DNA of 64,000 nucleotides from Cupriavidus sp. EM10 (lineage in GTDB: Bacteria; Pseudomonadota; Gammaproteobacteria; Burkholderiales; Burkholderiaceae), in the NCBI RefSeq assembly GCF_018729255.1, contig NZ_CP076061.1, positions 2,294,001-2,358,000 of the forward strand, in the 5' to 3' direction. The first letter of the stretch is position 1; each line of letters begins with the position of its first letter. Under the pieces are notes generated by a model, which worked only from the letters and a program-made list of their open reading frames with translations, was not told where the DNA came from and did not search any database. Below are positions 9,247 to 19,348 of the stretch, piece after piece. Both the position numbers and the translations under genes were made by a program.

Positions 9247-10229
9247 TTAAGCACTTGCAAGTGAATAGAGTTCCCGAGGATATTCCTTGGCGTAGGGCAT
9301 ACCGGATGCTGCAAGGGCATCACGCTCCCAAGGTGGCGTGTCGCCAAATTCATTTGCCAGAAAATCGATAAAGCTTCTAATGAGTGGATTTTCGTATTTG
9401 GAGCGGTAGTACATGGCGTACAGCGTATGGACAATCGCTGCCCGGTATTGAGGCACCACGACGCGGAGATGGCCTTTGCTGATGTCGGCCGCCACCAGAT
9501 AGGTTGGCAGGCAAGCAATGCCCCGATGCTCGAGTGCGGCTTCTCGTAGTGCCAGACTCGAGTTGGAGGTCATGCGCGGCGTGACTTTGATGTGTTGCGT
9601 ATGTTCGTCTCGCCGGAATGTCCAAGCCCCGTCGAGCGTCATGGCAGGATAGACCAAGCAAGCGTGACGCGTGAGATCCTGGGGATGATCGATGTCGGCG
9701 TGATTGGCCAGATATTCGGGTGAGGCGCAGTACAACCAGCGGATGCAGGCCAGCTTTCTTGCGGCATAGCCCAGTGCGTGTCCGCGGTGATACGAAGCGC
9801 GACGTCGAAATTCTCCTCAGAGAGATTGACGTAGCGATCGTCCAGAATGATGTTGGCGTTGACCTCGGGGTACGCTTCGAGATATCTACCGACGATATTT
9901 GTCAGTTGCTTGGTGCCGAACGCGATAGAGCTGCTGAGCTTGAGATTTCCATGCGGGTGCCCAAACTGGCGCGCGGTATCGAGGGTGTTCTCCACATCGG
10001 AGAGGATCGATGTTGCCCGCTCAAGGAATAGCCGTCCTCCCTCGGTAAGGGTGAGGCTGCGTGTCGTGCGTTTGACAAGCAGCACGCCCAAGCGCTCTTC
10101 GAGCTGAGCCAGGCTTTTGCTCACGGCAGAGGGAGACAGGTGGAGGTCCCGCGCGGCGGCTGACAGGCTTCCTGATTCGGCGATTCTTGCGAATACCGTC
10201 ATTTGGGTAAGTGTGGCAAAGCTCTTCAT
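9247..10229 (-). CDS. LysR-family transcriptional regulator (one frame break)
   Basis: LTTR of 327 aa when repaired. The N-terminal helix-turn-helix is clear (FARIAESGSLSAAARDLHLSPSAVSKSLAQLE, here spanning residues 13-44), followed by an effector domain with LCASPEYL-like YCASPEYLANHADI and RMTSNSSLALREAALEHRGIACLPTYL. The frame breaks at a CCC run (9770-9772); one more base restores THWGYAARKLACIRW. ATG 10229 (MKSFATLTQ) was chosen because the upstream extension is not LysR-like. Members of the CrgA/DsdC-like clade often act on adjacent transport or detoxification genes; here gltI lies downstream and the AhpD-like gene upstream. Confidence 0.85.
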
Positions 10230-10823
10230 CTCATACCCTATCTCATCGCGGCCATCGTCTGGCTGGCATCCGGATTCAGAGCAATTCCCGGACCAAGCTA
10301 AAGACCTTCCCGGAACCTTCCGCCACGGCGAACTGCACCGAAAAAGCGTCTCGTCGTCACGCATGCCCGAATGCAGGCAAAGCCGTCGCCTGGATGGCGC
10401 AGGGGCGGCTGGCAGCTCTGCGTCTCGTGAGACGCTAATACATAGTATGCAAATGGAACTATTTGTTCCATTCGGGTAAATCCCATGCCGGGAAATGGGC
10501 AATGATTCGGAGGTCACATGGCCAGCCCGATCGACCGTGCAGGGAGTGCGATACGGCTCGATGTCGCTGTGCGCCGAAGTCGAGGGCGCGTACGCAAATG
10601 GGGGAGTATTGCTGGGTGCCGCGTGGGGTCCAAGATGTCGGCAAGCCGGTGCGGGTACTCAGGACGTCGCCTGCAACCCACGCGTGCGGCGGTACGGGCA
10701 GTCAGGGGAGGGGGCTACAGGGGGGCGGCAACACGCGAACATCCGTGTCAGGCGGCGCGACCCGCATGGAGCGGGTCGTGAAGGTGCTAGCGAGCAAGCC
10801 TGACGGCGAGTCCGGGCGCTGCT
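10230..10823. other. 594-bp stretch without a recognised gene
   Basis: Between the LysR start and the end of the AhpD-like gene. Plus-strand open frames exist (for example from 10463) but are arginine/glycine-rich, lack homology cues and look like GC-driven shadows. The part nearest 10230-10320 should hold the LysR promoter. No hairpin with a U tail, RNA gene or insertion sequence was recognised. Confidence 0.5.
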
Positions 10824-11168
10824 TTACTTTGCTTCGAATTGCTGGAATGCCTCAAAGGCGCGTACGGAATAGACATACGCAGCGCCGGCGTTGAGGGCCA
10901 TTGCCGTGCCAAGCGCATCGGCCAATTCAGCTTCGGTGACACCGGCCTGACGCGCGGCGCTGGCATGGGAGGCGATGCAGCCCTCGCAGCGGGTCGTCAC
11001 CGCGACGGCCAGTGCGATCAACTCGCGCGTGCGTGCGTCGAGCGCACCGTTGCCATTCTGATTGGTGTTCAGCGCCACGAAGCCTTCCATCAGCTTCGGC
11101 GAGGCCTTTGCGAATACTGCGCCTGCGGCACGGTTCTTCTTGAGTTGCTCGATCCAGTCCTTGATCAT
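10824..11168 (-). CDS. Carboxymuconolactone decarboxylase / AhpD-like protein
   Basis: Small all-helical AhpD-fold protein, 114 aa from ATG 11168, which has a clear GGAG ribosome site 8 bp upstream. The redox motif CEGC sits in TTRCEGCIASHASAARQAG with the conserved following histidine, the arrangement typical of AhpD-like peroxidase partners and of gamma-carboxymuconolactone decarboxylase homologues. The CxxC and the surrounding sulfur genes favour a thiol-peroxidase or general antioxidant role over aromatic lactone chemistry. Monocistronic as far as can be seen. Confidence 0.8.
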   Translation of the reverse strand: MIKDWIEQLKKNRAAGAVFAKASPKLMEGFVALNTNQNGNGALDARTRELIALAVAVTTRCEGCIASHASAARQAGVTEAELADALGTAMALNAGAAYVYSVRAFEAFQQFEAK

Positions 11169-11425
11169 TGATATATCTCCATTGGGTGACGACAAGCCGT
11201 GTCATGCATGCGCTTCTGCGTGCGTGTACGGGAATGCCCCCCAATTCTTAGCCACAAGCACGTGGTAGCGAAAGCGCAAGTTCGTCCAAGCACCTATGAA
11301 TCGCATTCAAAGATCAAGGCGGTGACGGGAAAGCGGCGGTTCGGTGGATGACGTGCCGAGGCGGCATGTCGCGCCATGCCGCCGCGATCCCCGGCGCTGG
11401 ATTTGCCAGCATGCCAATGAGGGGG

Positions 11426-12613
11426 CTATCCTTCAATCACCTGCTGCTCCCGGCGTGCATGCAGGAGCACCACGGCAATGGCGGCCACCACCACGGGCGG
11501 CAACACATACAGACACACGGTGGCCCAGCTTCGGGTAGTGACCAAGGAGCCGGAGGTAAACGACCCGACGACCATCGCGGCGAAAATGACGAAGTCATTC
11601 AGCGACTGCACACGTGTTCGCTCTGCCGCTGAATGGCAGGTGAGTACCAACGCGGAGGCCCCGAGAAATCCGAAGTTCCAGCCAATGCCGAGCAGAACCA
11701 GCGATAGCCAGAAATGGTTGATCGTCAGCCCACTCATGCCGGTCAGCGCCGCCAAGCAAAGCAGGGCGAGGCCTGTGAGAATGATGCGGGATGTGCCAAA
11801 CCTTGCAATCAACCGGCCGGTGAAGAAGCTGGGAGCGTACATCGCGATCACGTGCCATTCAATGCCCAGGTTGGCGGCCTCGCGAGGGATGCCGCATATG
11901 TCCATTGCCAAGGGCGCTGATGTCATCACGAAGTTCATCATCATGTAGCTGACGACGCCGCAAAGCACCGCGATGAACAAGGGGGACTGCCGCAGGATGA
12001 TGCGCAATGGCCGTCCGCCAGTGGCCGCTTCTGCGATCGCGTGCTCGAAGCGAACGCCGCGAAGGACGATGGCGGAGAGGGCCGCCGCCACGGCGGCTGC
12101 CAAATACGTGGCGGCGTATGTATGCGGTGCCCAAAGGGTCATGGTGGCCGTGGCTAGCTGGGGCCCAAAGACTCCCGCAGCAACGCCACCCGCCAGCACC
12201 GTTGAGAGGGCCTTAGATCGCAGTTCGGGCGTGACACATTCCGCGGCGGCAAAGCGGAAGCTCAGGACCACTGCCGCATATGCGCCGCCGAACAACATCG
12301 CCAAGCAAAACAACGCAAAGGAGCCGATGACAATGGCCAGTGCGGCTAGCAAGCCCGTGAAGACACCGCACGCATTGCCGACAAGGAAGGCAGTCGGTCG
12401 ACCATAACGCCTCGCGGTGGCACCGACCGGAAGCGTGGCCAGGGCCATGCCGGTCACAAAGACTGAAATGGGTAACGTAGCCAATTCGGGACGCGGGGCC
12501 AATGTATGGCCGATGATCGCGCCGGTGGCGTACACGACCGTGGAATTTGCACCGGCGAGTGCCTGGGCAGCGGCCAGGCGCAAGACACTGGCATTCAGTC
12601 CGCGAGAGCGCAT
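11426..12613 (-). CDS. MFS transporter (395 aa)
   Basis: Intact major-facilitator protein with about 12 hydrophobic segments. The loop 2-3 motif is weak (ATARRYGRPTAFLVGNACG), as in YfcJ/arabinose-efflux-like exporters. It begins two bases after the stop of the PatB/MalY gene, so the two are almost certainly cotranscribed. Efflux of a thiol, cysteine-related compound or a product of C-S bond cleavage is a reasonable guess from context; the sequence itself does not show the substrate. Confidence 0.8.
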   Translation of the reverse strand: MRSRGLNASVLRLAAAQALAGANSTVVYATGAIIGHTLAPRPELATLPISVFVTGMALATLPVGATARRYGRPTAFLVGNACGVFTGLLAALAIVIGSFALFCLAMLFGGAYAAVVLSFRFAAAECVTPELRSKALSTVLAGGVAAGVFGPQLATATMTLWAPHTYAATYLAAAVAAALSAIVLRGVRFEHAIAEAATGGRPLRIILRQSPLFIAVLCGVVSYMMMNFVMTSAPLAMDICGIPREAANLGIEWHVIAMYAPSFFTGRLIARFGTSRIILTGLALLCLAALTGMSGLTINHFWLSLVLLGIGWNFGFLGASALVLTCHSAAERTRVQSLNDFVIFAAMVVGSFTSGSLVTTRSWATVCLYVLPPVVVAAIAVVLLHARREQQVIEG

Positions 12614-12615
12614 CG

Positions 12616-13824
12616 TCAGCGTTGGGGTGCAGGGGTTGAGGCGGCGACCTGCAGACCGGTCGCCAGTCGTCGGATCGCTTCGTCCACGGTGCTGCGTGGG
12701 CAGGCGAGATTGATGCGCATGTAGCCGTCTGCCGTGGCGCCGAATTTGGAGCCAGGGTCGAGCCAGAGACCTACGTGCCGAAGCATGTAGTCGTGAAGCT
12801 CGGCGGGCGCGAGACCGAGTGCCCGACAGTCCATCCAGGCGAGGTAAAGTGCACCAGTCGGTACCACGTGAATTGGCAGCGCATGATCGCGAACACTAGC
12901 CGCGAAATGGCGTTGGTTTTCGCCAACGTAGTCGATCATCGCGTCCACCCACGACTCGCCAAATCGATAGGCTGCCTCACAGGCAGCGGCACCCACTGTG
13001 TTCACCAGGTTCAGGCCGCCGCGTTCACATTGCGAACGGAAGGCTTCCCGGAGTCGTGGGTTGGGGATAAAGATGTTGGCGCACTGCAGGCCTGCTGTAT
13101 TGAACGTCTTGCCGGGAGACGTGCAAACGATGCAGTGGTTGGCAATCTCGGGATCCAGCGAGGCGAACGGTATATGTTGCAGGTTGCGGTCAAAGATCAG
13201 ATCCGCATGGATTTCATCGGAGACGACGAGGATGCCGTGCCGCTGGCAGATCGCGGCCATTGCCATCAGGTCTTCGCGTGACCACACGTTCCCGGTCGGA
13301 TTATGGGGATTGCACAGGATAAAGAGCTTCGTGCCGGGCCGAATTGCGGCTTCAAACGCCTCGGGATCAAATCGGTAGCCGTCGGCCGTGCGCGTGAGGG
13401 GGACTTCCAGCAACCGTCGGCCGTTGATGACGATGTCATGATGGAAGTGGATGTACACCGGGGGTTGCACCATGACGTAGTCACCGGGGTGCGAGAAGGC
13501 CTGGATTGCCATGTTCAGCGCATTGACGACGCCGGAAGAGGGGACCAGCCACTCGGAACGCACTGCCCAGTTGAAGCGCCGGCGTTGCCAGTCAACGGCC
13601 GCCTCAATATAGCTCTCCGACGTTTGACCATACCCGAACACACCGAATTCCGCTTCGCGGTGTATCGCGTCGAGAATAGGTTGTGCAACACGAAAATCCA
13701 TGTCCGCAACCCACATTGGGAGCGGATCGCTCGCTTGCTGTGCCGGTGTCAGCCGGTGCCTCATACCGTCCCATTTCATCGAATTCGTGCTGGTCCGGTC
13801 AATAATCTGGTCGAAGTTGTACAT
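12616..13824 (-). CDS. patB: PatB/MalY-type cystathionine beta-lyase (PLP-dependent C-S lyase)
   Basis: Class I aminotransferase-fold C-S lyase, 402 aa and intact. Typical features are MKWDGM near the N-terminus, PMWVADMDF, NPHNPTGNVWSREDL, the aspartate motif VVSDEIHADLIF, the PLP lysine in SPGKTFNTAGLQ (usually PSKTFN in the family) and the C-terminal MRINLACPRSTVDEAI. It cleaves cystathionine or cysteine conjugates to a thiol, pyruvate and ammonia. It is upstream of and nearly abuts an MFS transporter gene, and with the D-cysteine desulfhydrase-like gene 7 kb away makes this a sulfur amino-acid region. Confidence 0.88.
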   Translation of the reverse strand: MYNFDQIIDRTSTNSMKWDGMRHRLTPAQQASDPLPMWVADMDFRVAQPILDAIHREAEFGVFGYGQTSESYIEAAVDWQRRRFNWAVRSEWLVPSSGVVNALNMAIQAFSHPGDYVMVQPPVYIHFHHDIVINGRRLLEVPLTRTADGYRFDPEAFEAAIRPGTKLFILCNPHNPTGNVWSREDLMAMAAICQRHGILVVSDEIHADLIFDRNLQHIPFASLDPEIANHCIVCTSPGKTFNTAGLQCANIFIPNPRLREAFRSQCERGGLNLVNTVGAAACEAAYRFGESWVDAMIDYVGENQRHFAASVRDHALPIHVVPTGALYLAWMDCRALGLAPAELHDYMLRHVGLWLDPGSKFGATADGYMRINLACPRSTVDEAIRRLATGLQVAASTPAPQR

Positions 13825-14156
13825 AAGCGATGCTCAAGATGAACTGGCTTCAATCTTGGGCACGTCCGCCGCGCAGCAGAAGCGCAACTTCCTACAAAGA
13901 CCTGTGACTGTCGTTCAAAGATGAGGATTCGGGCCCGTGTTACCGTGAGGGGAGGTCGCCAATCCCGTCCGCCGGCGGCGCGTTCCGTGGGATCTGACCG
14001 GCAGGCCTCGCGACGGCCGGGCCGCGTTGGCAAGCCGCCGTCGTGGCGACGCAATGCGCGGAAGCGGCTCTCGGGGCGGAGCAATGCGGGGCAAGGGGGG
14101 CGCGACGGGTTCATCTGCGGACCGCGCCCCGGAGCTAGCCGCTTGCCCCTGCGGAT
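13825..14156. other. 332-bp intergenic region with GC-rich hairpin
   Basis: Lies between patB (upstream side) and the end of the aldehyde dehydrogenase gene. An inverted repeat GGGGCGCG / CGCGCCCC near 14097-14130 could act as a transcription terminator for the dehydrogenase, but it has no U tail. The region next to 13825 should hold the patB promoter. No gene was recognised. Confidence 0.4.
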
Positions 14157-15653
14157 TTAACGCTGTGTGATGAACTTGGTCACCAGATAACCATCGAAGG
14201 TCTCAGCGCCACCCTCACTGCCCATCCCGGAGTCCTTGACCCCGCCGAACGGCGTTTCGGCAAGCGAGATCCCGAACTGGTTGATCGCCACCATACCGGC
14301 TTCCAGCGCATCCGCCACCGTTGTGGCGGTCTGAAGCGAATTGGTGAAGACATAGGCGGCCAACCCGTAGGGCAGGCTGTTCGCACGCTGGATGACGTCG
14401 TCGGTCGCGTGGAACCGAACGATGGGGGCAACCGGGCCAAAAGGCTCTTCGACCATCAGGCGTGCAGTATCCGGCAATCCGGCGACTACCGTCGGTTCGA
14501 AGAAAAAACCATCCGTTCCGATGCGATTGCCACCGAACGTGACCTCGCCACCCAGCTTGCGGGCGTCGTCGAGAAAGTCCGCCATGGCTTCGACACGGCG
14601 GCCGTGCGCAAGCGGCCCCATTTCCGTGGTGGGGTCGAGTCCATCGCCGACGCGCACGGACGCCATCGTCTCCGTGAACTGCGCCACGAAGCGGTCATAG
14701 ACTTTGGCATGCACGTAGAAGCGTGTCGGTGCAATGCAGACCTGGCCAGCATTGCGGAGCTTGAACCTCGCCAGCGTCTGGGCCGCCTGCGCAACATCGG
14801 CGTCGTCAAACACGATGACCGGCGAATGACCGCCCAGTTCCATGGAGACCCGCTTCATGTACGTTCCAGCCATCGCCGCGAGCTGCTTGCCCACGGGCAC
14901 GGAACCGGTGAAGGAGACTTTGCGCACCACAGGCGACGCGATGAGATGTGCGGAAATGGTGGGCGGGTCGCCCCAGACCACATTGAGCACGCCGGGCGGA
15001 AGACCGGCGTCGTGAAACAGGTGGGCGAGCGCAACGACGGCGCTGGGGGCATCTTCCGGCCCCTTCAGGACCATCGCACAACCCGCGCCCACGGCGGCAG
15101 AGATCTTTCGGATGGCCTGGTTGAAGGGGAAATTCCATGGTGTGAACGCCGCGCAGACGCCGACCGGCTCTCGTACCACCATTTGTCGAATGCCGGGTTC
15201 TCTTGGGGGAATGACGCGCCCGTAGATGCGACGACATTCTTCCGCGTGCCATTCCGCGTGCTCGGCGCAACGCAGGATCTCGGACAGAGCCTCCTCTAGC
15301 GGCTTGCCCTGGTCGCGCGTGAGATCTCTGGCAATGTCGTGCGCCCGTTCTCTTGCTAGCGTGGCGACTCTGCGCAGGATCGCTGAGCGGTCCAGCGGTG
15401 AACTTTTGCGCCAGCTCTGAAATGCCCGCTCAGCGGAAGCGAGGGCATGGTCCAGATCCGCTGTGGTCGCAACCGGCAGTTTGCCTAGGACTTCGGAGGA
15501 TGCCGGATTCAAGACGTCAATTGTCTGCCGGTCCTGAGCACTGATAAATGTGCCGTCGATGTACAGGGAGAGTTCGCGGTACGGAGGCAGGCCTTCACGC
15601 GATGTCTGATGGGGGGTCGTTGTCATCGTTGATGCGGGGTGGTCTAACGCCAT
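14157..15653 (-). CDS. NAD(P)-dependent aldehyde dehydrogenase (GabD-like)
   Basis: Aldehyde dehydrogenase superfamily, 498 aa and intact. The catalytic cysteine is in GQVCIAPTRFYV, the general-base glutamate in SMELGGHSPVIVFDDAD, the cofactor loop in FTGSVPVGKQL, and the C-terminal ETPFGGVKDSGMGSEGG is typical of succinate-semialdehyde and related dehydrogenases. Two possible starts (ATG 15653, or ATG 15626 with MTTTPHQ) lack a good ribosome site. It lies downstream of the aconitase X pair in the same direction, so it may oxidise a semialdehyde made in that pathway, for example alpha-ketoglutarate semialdehyde. That substrate is inferred, not seen. Confidence 0.85.
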   Translation of the reverse strand: MALDHPASTMTTTPHQTSREGLPPYRELSLYIDGTFISAQDRQTIDVLNPASSEVLGKLPVATTADLDHALASAERAFQSWRKSSPLDRSAILRRVATLARERAHDIARDLTRDQGKPLEEALSEILRCAEHAEWHAEECRRIYGRVIPPREPGIRQMVVREPVGVCAAFTPWNFPFNQAIRKISAAVGAGCAMVLKGPEDAPSAVVALAHLFHDAGLPPGVLNVVWGDPPTISAHLIASPVVRKVSFTGSVPVGKQLAAMAGTYMKRVSMELGGHSPVIVFDDADVAQAAQTLARFKLRNAGQVCIAPTRFYVHAKVYDRFVAQFTETMASVRVGDGLDPTTEMGPLAHGRRVEAMADFLDDARKLGGEVTFGGNRIGTDGFFFEPTVVAGLPDTARLMVEEPFGPVAPIVRFHATDDVIQRANSLPYGLAAYVFTNSLQTATTVADALEAGMVAINQFGISLAETPFGGVKDSGMGSEGGAETFDGYLVTKFITQR

Positions 15654-15810
15654 GAGGTGGGGGCGAATCGCTCAGCCAGTCAATCCAGGAGCGTTTCCCG
15701 GAGACAATAAGCTGCCTCGCGGCAAGCCAATGGCCGGTCTCCGGGATGCGGGCATGGAAAGGGCGGCGCGATCGTGCGCCGCCCAGTATGGCTGCCGAGC
15801 GTGTTGTCGG

Positions 15811-16283
15811 CTATTTGGGGAAATGGATGCGATCTTGTCCGGGTGCCAGCTCGGTTGCGGCCGGCACCTCGGAAGGATCCAGAACCCGGATGGACTTGGT
15901 GGCGGGGTCCACTTCGACAAAGCTGCCGTGCGGGATCACGGCCGTGATGTCGACGTCGAATCCGGCCATCATCGAGACATCTCCGAGGGCAGCGCCCTGA
16001 ACCAGGATCGTGTTCACGGTGTTGAACACAATGGCTTTGGGTACCATGTTGCGCGATTGCATTTCGTGCAGCATCCAAGCCGTGGCGACCCCACCCTTGG
16101 CCGTATCCAGGATCAGGATGCGATCGACGTACGACTGTCCGGCGAGCTTATGCGCGGGACGGGAGAAGACCCTTGCAGTCGATTCAGGTCATAGCGGGCC
16201 GAGAACCCGTCGTGGGCAACCAGGGCCTGGCCGACGACCTTCTTGCCCATGGCATGGCGCGCGATGTAGGGATCGGTTTTCAA
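15811..16283 (-). CDS. Aconitase X small (swivel, DUF126) subunit (one frame break)
   Basis: Swivelling domain of aconitase X, 157 aa when repaired. It carries ARHAMGKKVVGQALVAHDG, then VFSRPAHKLAGQSYVDRILI, DTAKGGVATAWMLHEM and the C-terminal GFDVDITAVIPHGSFVEVD. The frame breaks at a CCC run (16170-16172) and one base more joins the halves. The best start is a TTG at 16283 whose last two bases overlap the TGA of the large subunit (TTGA), which explains the lack of an ATG near the family N-terminus. Both subunits are needed for the dehydratase. Confidence 0.8.
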
Positions 16284-17509
16284 TTCAGTTCTCCGGTTTC
16301 GGCTGCAGTGACACATTCCTCCATGGTGGCGAGCATCGGCACGTAGCCGTAACCGCCGAGGATGTTGACGAGCTTGGCGCTGTTGGTGGCGAGGCGCGTC
16401 CAGCCTTTGGCTTCCTTCATTTCGCGGGCGTAGGACTGGTAGAAGCACATGCCGGACAGTACGGTGCCGCCGGCTTCCTCAATGGTTTTCGTATATCCGA
16501 AACGATCGCAGTCCGGTTTGACCTGGGGGCTCGTCACGGCGAGGAGCGGCTTCTTCAGACGGCGCCCTTTGCACAGGCGGGCGATTTCACGCAGTTCGAA
16601 CAGGCTCAATTGTGGAGCGGAGAAGACCACCACATCGATCCCTTTCTCCACGGCATAGCTGTCACGCAGGCCGCGCAGATCCGCCTGCCCGATACGCTGA
16701 GCGACCGGCAGCTTGTCGCCGCCGACATCTTCCAGACGAGAGGCCTCGGGTGTGATGCCGATCAGATGAAACAGGGCGGAGGAGCCGAAGCTTGCCATCG
16801 CCGCGCCGAAGTGTTTGAGTTCATCGGACGTGGGCGCGCGGTCCAGCCCTTCGATGACCGGCACCTGCCAGTAATTGCCGGACAGCTTGCCCACGACGCC
16901 GCCCAGCGCGCCCCACTCGCTGAGGTCACGGGGCGTCCAGTCCGCGCGCAGTCGGAGGGTAGCCTGACGTTGGGCATCCAGGTGATAGCCGTAGCGCGGC
17001 GTGCGACCGGTGAGCCCGGCAGAGAGCGCCGACGGGCCGCCTTCGAAGTTGGAACGCGCGCCACCGACCGAGTTCGAGTAGATGACGACGCCCGTATCAC
17101 CAAACGCCACATGCTCGCCTCGTGTTGCGGCGAGGACCGTCTGATAGTTGATGCAGGTGTCCGTCATGCTGACGCCGAGCCGCGAAAAGGCTTCGATGGC
17201 ACGGCGCTCGAGTTCGACCATCCATTCGGCCTGACCGAGATCGGAAGCCTTGGAGAAATCGGTGCCGCGCGGATCGGTAATGGTCGGAATCCGTACGCCA
17301 CCCTCGTTGGCATCCGCCAGGCGCTCTAGCCACATGACGCCCGCCTGCCCGAGGCTCTCGGTATCCGCCATGATGTGGGCTTGCGTCACAGGGACAAAGT
17401 CCTCGGCACCAAAGAATTCGCCGACCTTGATCTGGTGTTCGATGGCCAGTTTTGCCACGGTGCCGGCTTCACCGGCCAACATGGCTTTCTCTTCCTCATT
17501 TAGTCTCAT
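16280..17509 (-). CDS. Aconitase X catalytic (large) subunit
   Basis: DUF521/AcnX catalytic subunit, 409 aa from ATG 17509 (MRLNEEEKAMLAG). Family features include EDFVPVTQAHIMADTESLG, DTCINYQ with the first cluster cysteine, GDTGVVIYSNSVGGARSNFEGG and the C-terminal KPDCDRFGYTKTIEEAGGTVLSGMCFYQ with two further cysteines, giving three cysteines for an Fe-S cluster. Bacterial AcnX members characterised so far include cis-3-hydroxy-L-proline dehydratase; archaeal ones act on mevalonate 5-phosphate. With a Bug receptor, aldehyde dehydrogenase and GntR regulator beside it, a catabolic dehydratase is likely, with hydroxyproline-type or other hydroxy-acid substrates possible. Confidence 0.85.
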   Translation of the reverse strand: MRLNEEEKAMLAGEAGTVAKLAIEHQIKVGEFFGAEDFVPVTQAHIMADTESLGQAGVMWLERLADANEGGVRIPTITDPRGTDFSKASDLGQAEWMVELERRAIEAFSRLGVSMTDTCINYQTVLAATRGEHVAFGDTGVVIYSNSVGGARSNFEGGPSALSAGLTGRTPRYGYHLDAQRQATLRLRADWTPRDLSEWGALGGVVGKLSGNYWQVPVIEGLDRAPTSDELKHFGAAMASFGSSALFHLIGITPEASRLEDVGGDKLPVAQRIGQADLRGLRDSYAVEKGIDVVVFSAPQLSLFELREIARLCKGRRLKKPLLAVTSPQVKPDCDRFGYTKTIEEAGGTVLSGMCFYQSYAREMKEAKGWTRLATNSAKLVNILGGYGYVPMLATMEECVTAAETGELN

Positions 17510-17513
17510 GATT

Positions 17514-18496
17514 TCACTCGATGGTAATGCCGGTGGCACGTACGGCTGTGCCCCATTTGGTTGATTCAGACTGCTGGAAACTTGCGAGCGGGACGCTCAA
17601 GGGATGCAGGCCCTGACTACTGATCTTGCTGTTGAACTCGGCGGACTGGACGATCCGCTGCGTCTGCGTGACCAGTTGCTTCGACACGGCGTCGGGGAGG
17701 CCGGCGGGCCCATACAGCGCCCACCATGCGATGGCTTCGAAGTCGGGGTAGCCAAGTTCTGCAACGGTGGGTGTATCGGGCAGGACCGGTGAGCGCTGCA
17801 GGCTGGTGACCGCAAGCGCCTTGAGCTTGCCCGACTGGATGTGGGGCAGTACCGATTGCAGCGGGTCGAACATCACGGGAATCTGCCCGCCAATCACCTC
17901 GGTGACCGCCGGGGCGCTACCCTTGTAGGGAACATGGGCGAGGCGAATCCCCGCCGCGGTACAGAACATGGCGGCCGTCAGGTGGCCGGGTGTGCCATTG
18001 CCTGCGGAACCGTAGTTCATCGCGCCCGGCTTCGCCTTGGCCTGGCTGACGAGGTCGGCGAGGGATCCGATGCCGGTCGCGGCATTGACGACGATCGCGA
18101 CCGGGGCACTGGCGATCGTCGCCAGGGGCGTGAGGTCCTTCTGCGGGTTGTAGCTGAGCTTCTTGTACAGATAGGGATTGATCGATTGCGTCCCCACGGT
18201 GCCGACCAAAAGGGTGTATCCATCCGGCGCTGCCGATGCAACCGCTGCGGCACCGATCGAGCCGCCCGCGCCGCCGCGATTGTCGATCACAACGGACTGT
18301 TTGAGCGCATTGCCAAGTAGCAACCCGAACGGGCGGGCCACGATATCGGTGGGGCCCCCGCGGGAAACGGCACCACCATCCGAATTGGCTTGGAAGGGTA
18401 ACGCTCTGCGCCTCTTGCCAGTGAGGTTCCGAGCGCCGATAGCCCTGCGGCGATCGGGAACAGAACCATCTGGCGGCGCCGCTGCTGCGAGTGCAT
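17514..18496 (-). CDS. Bug-family (TctC-like) tripartite transporter substrate-binding protein (one frame break)
   Basis: Periplasmic receptor of the Bordetella uptake gene family, 327 aa when repaired. The signal peptide is at residues 1-29 (LFPIAAGLSALGTSLARGA), then YPSKPIRMVVPFPAGG and, after adding one base in the C run 18355-18359, PTDIVARPFG. Further family motifs are VIDNRGGAGGSIGAAAVA, DGYTLLVGTVGT and GSAGNGTPGHLTAAMF. The stop lies just before the AcnX large-subunit start, so receptor and enzyme share a transcript. No TctA/TctB membrane partners are in the window, as is common for Bug proteins. Confidence 0.85.
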
Positions 18497-18562
18497 ACGC
18501 CTGTCTCCTGTGGGTTGTGTGGTTGTTCTTTTCTATGACCGCCAGTGGTCTGGCGGGGAATG

Positions 18563-19348
18563 CTAGGCGGTGGTTGGCTGCAGGGCCCTGGCAATTTCGA
18601 GCGGCCCCGGCAGGCTCAACTTGAATGAATAGCGGTCAGGAATGATGTGGATGCGCATGTGCTCGCATGGCTGGCCCGTGCCGCTGAAGGACGTGCGGTG
18701 CATGACCAGGACATTGGTGCGCTTGGGCAGGCCCAGCTCGTTGGCGATCTGGTGACTCGGCTGCCGGCATTCGATGGCCACGTCGGCCCGTCCGATCCGG
18801 AGCCCAAGATAGTGCTGCACGATGTCGTAGACGGAGAGCTGACGGACGCGCTCTTCACCGAGTGCGCCGACCTGCGCGGGCAGATAGGCCTCCACCAGTG
18901 CGAAGGGTTCGCTGCCGACGATGTATCGGCGACGCAGGCGCACCGGAAGATCGAGCCCAGCGGGAAGATTGGGATCGAGCCGGCCGGCAGAGGCGGAGAA
19001 TTCCAGTAATTCTGTCTCCGGCTCGATCCCCTGACTGCGCAACGCATCCTGAAAGCCTTGCAGGGTATTGAGGTCGTGCTGCACGCCTACGCGGGCGACA
19101 AACGTGCCTTTGCCGCGCCGGGCTACGACCTGACCGGTGCGTGCAAGCATCTGGATCGCCTGCCGGACGGTCACGCGGCTCACGCCGTAGGCCGACATCA
19201 GCTCGGCTTCGGTGGGTAGCTGCTGGCCTGGAACCAGCGTCCCATTGGAAATCTCTGCGGCCAGCCGACCGCCGAGCTGCACGTACAGCGGTTCCGAGCT
19301 GTCGGGCTCCAAGGGCGTGTGCGGAAAGTCACCTGTATTGAGGGTCAT
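18563..19348 (-). CDS. GntR/HutC-family transcriptional regulator
   Basis: Intact 261-aa regulator. It has an N-terminal GntR winged helix (residues about 20-85: PLYVQLGGRLAAEISNG, PTEAELMSAYGVSRVTVRQA, GKGTFVA) and a C-terminal UTRA effector domain (PFALVEAYLPAQ, VLVMHRTSFSGTGQPCEHMR). It is first in the minus-strand block Bug - AcnX - dehydrogenase and divergent from the SulP gene, so it probably controls both. Repeated ATACAAG-type half-sites in the intergenic region are good candidate operators. Confidence 0.88.
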   Translation of the reverse strand: MTLNTGDFPHTPLEPDSSEPLYVQLGGRLAAEISNGTLVPGQQLPTEAELMSAYGVSRVTVRQAIQMLARTGQVVARRGKGTFVARVGVQHDLNTLQGFQDALRSQGIEPETELLEFSASAGRLDPNLPAGLDLPVRLRRRYIVGSEPFALVEAYLPAQVGALGEERVRQLSVYDIVQHYLGLRIGRADVAIECRQPSHQIANELGLPKRTNVLVMHRTSFSGTGQPCEHMRIHIIPDRYSFKLSLPGPLEIARALQPTTA

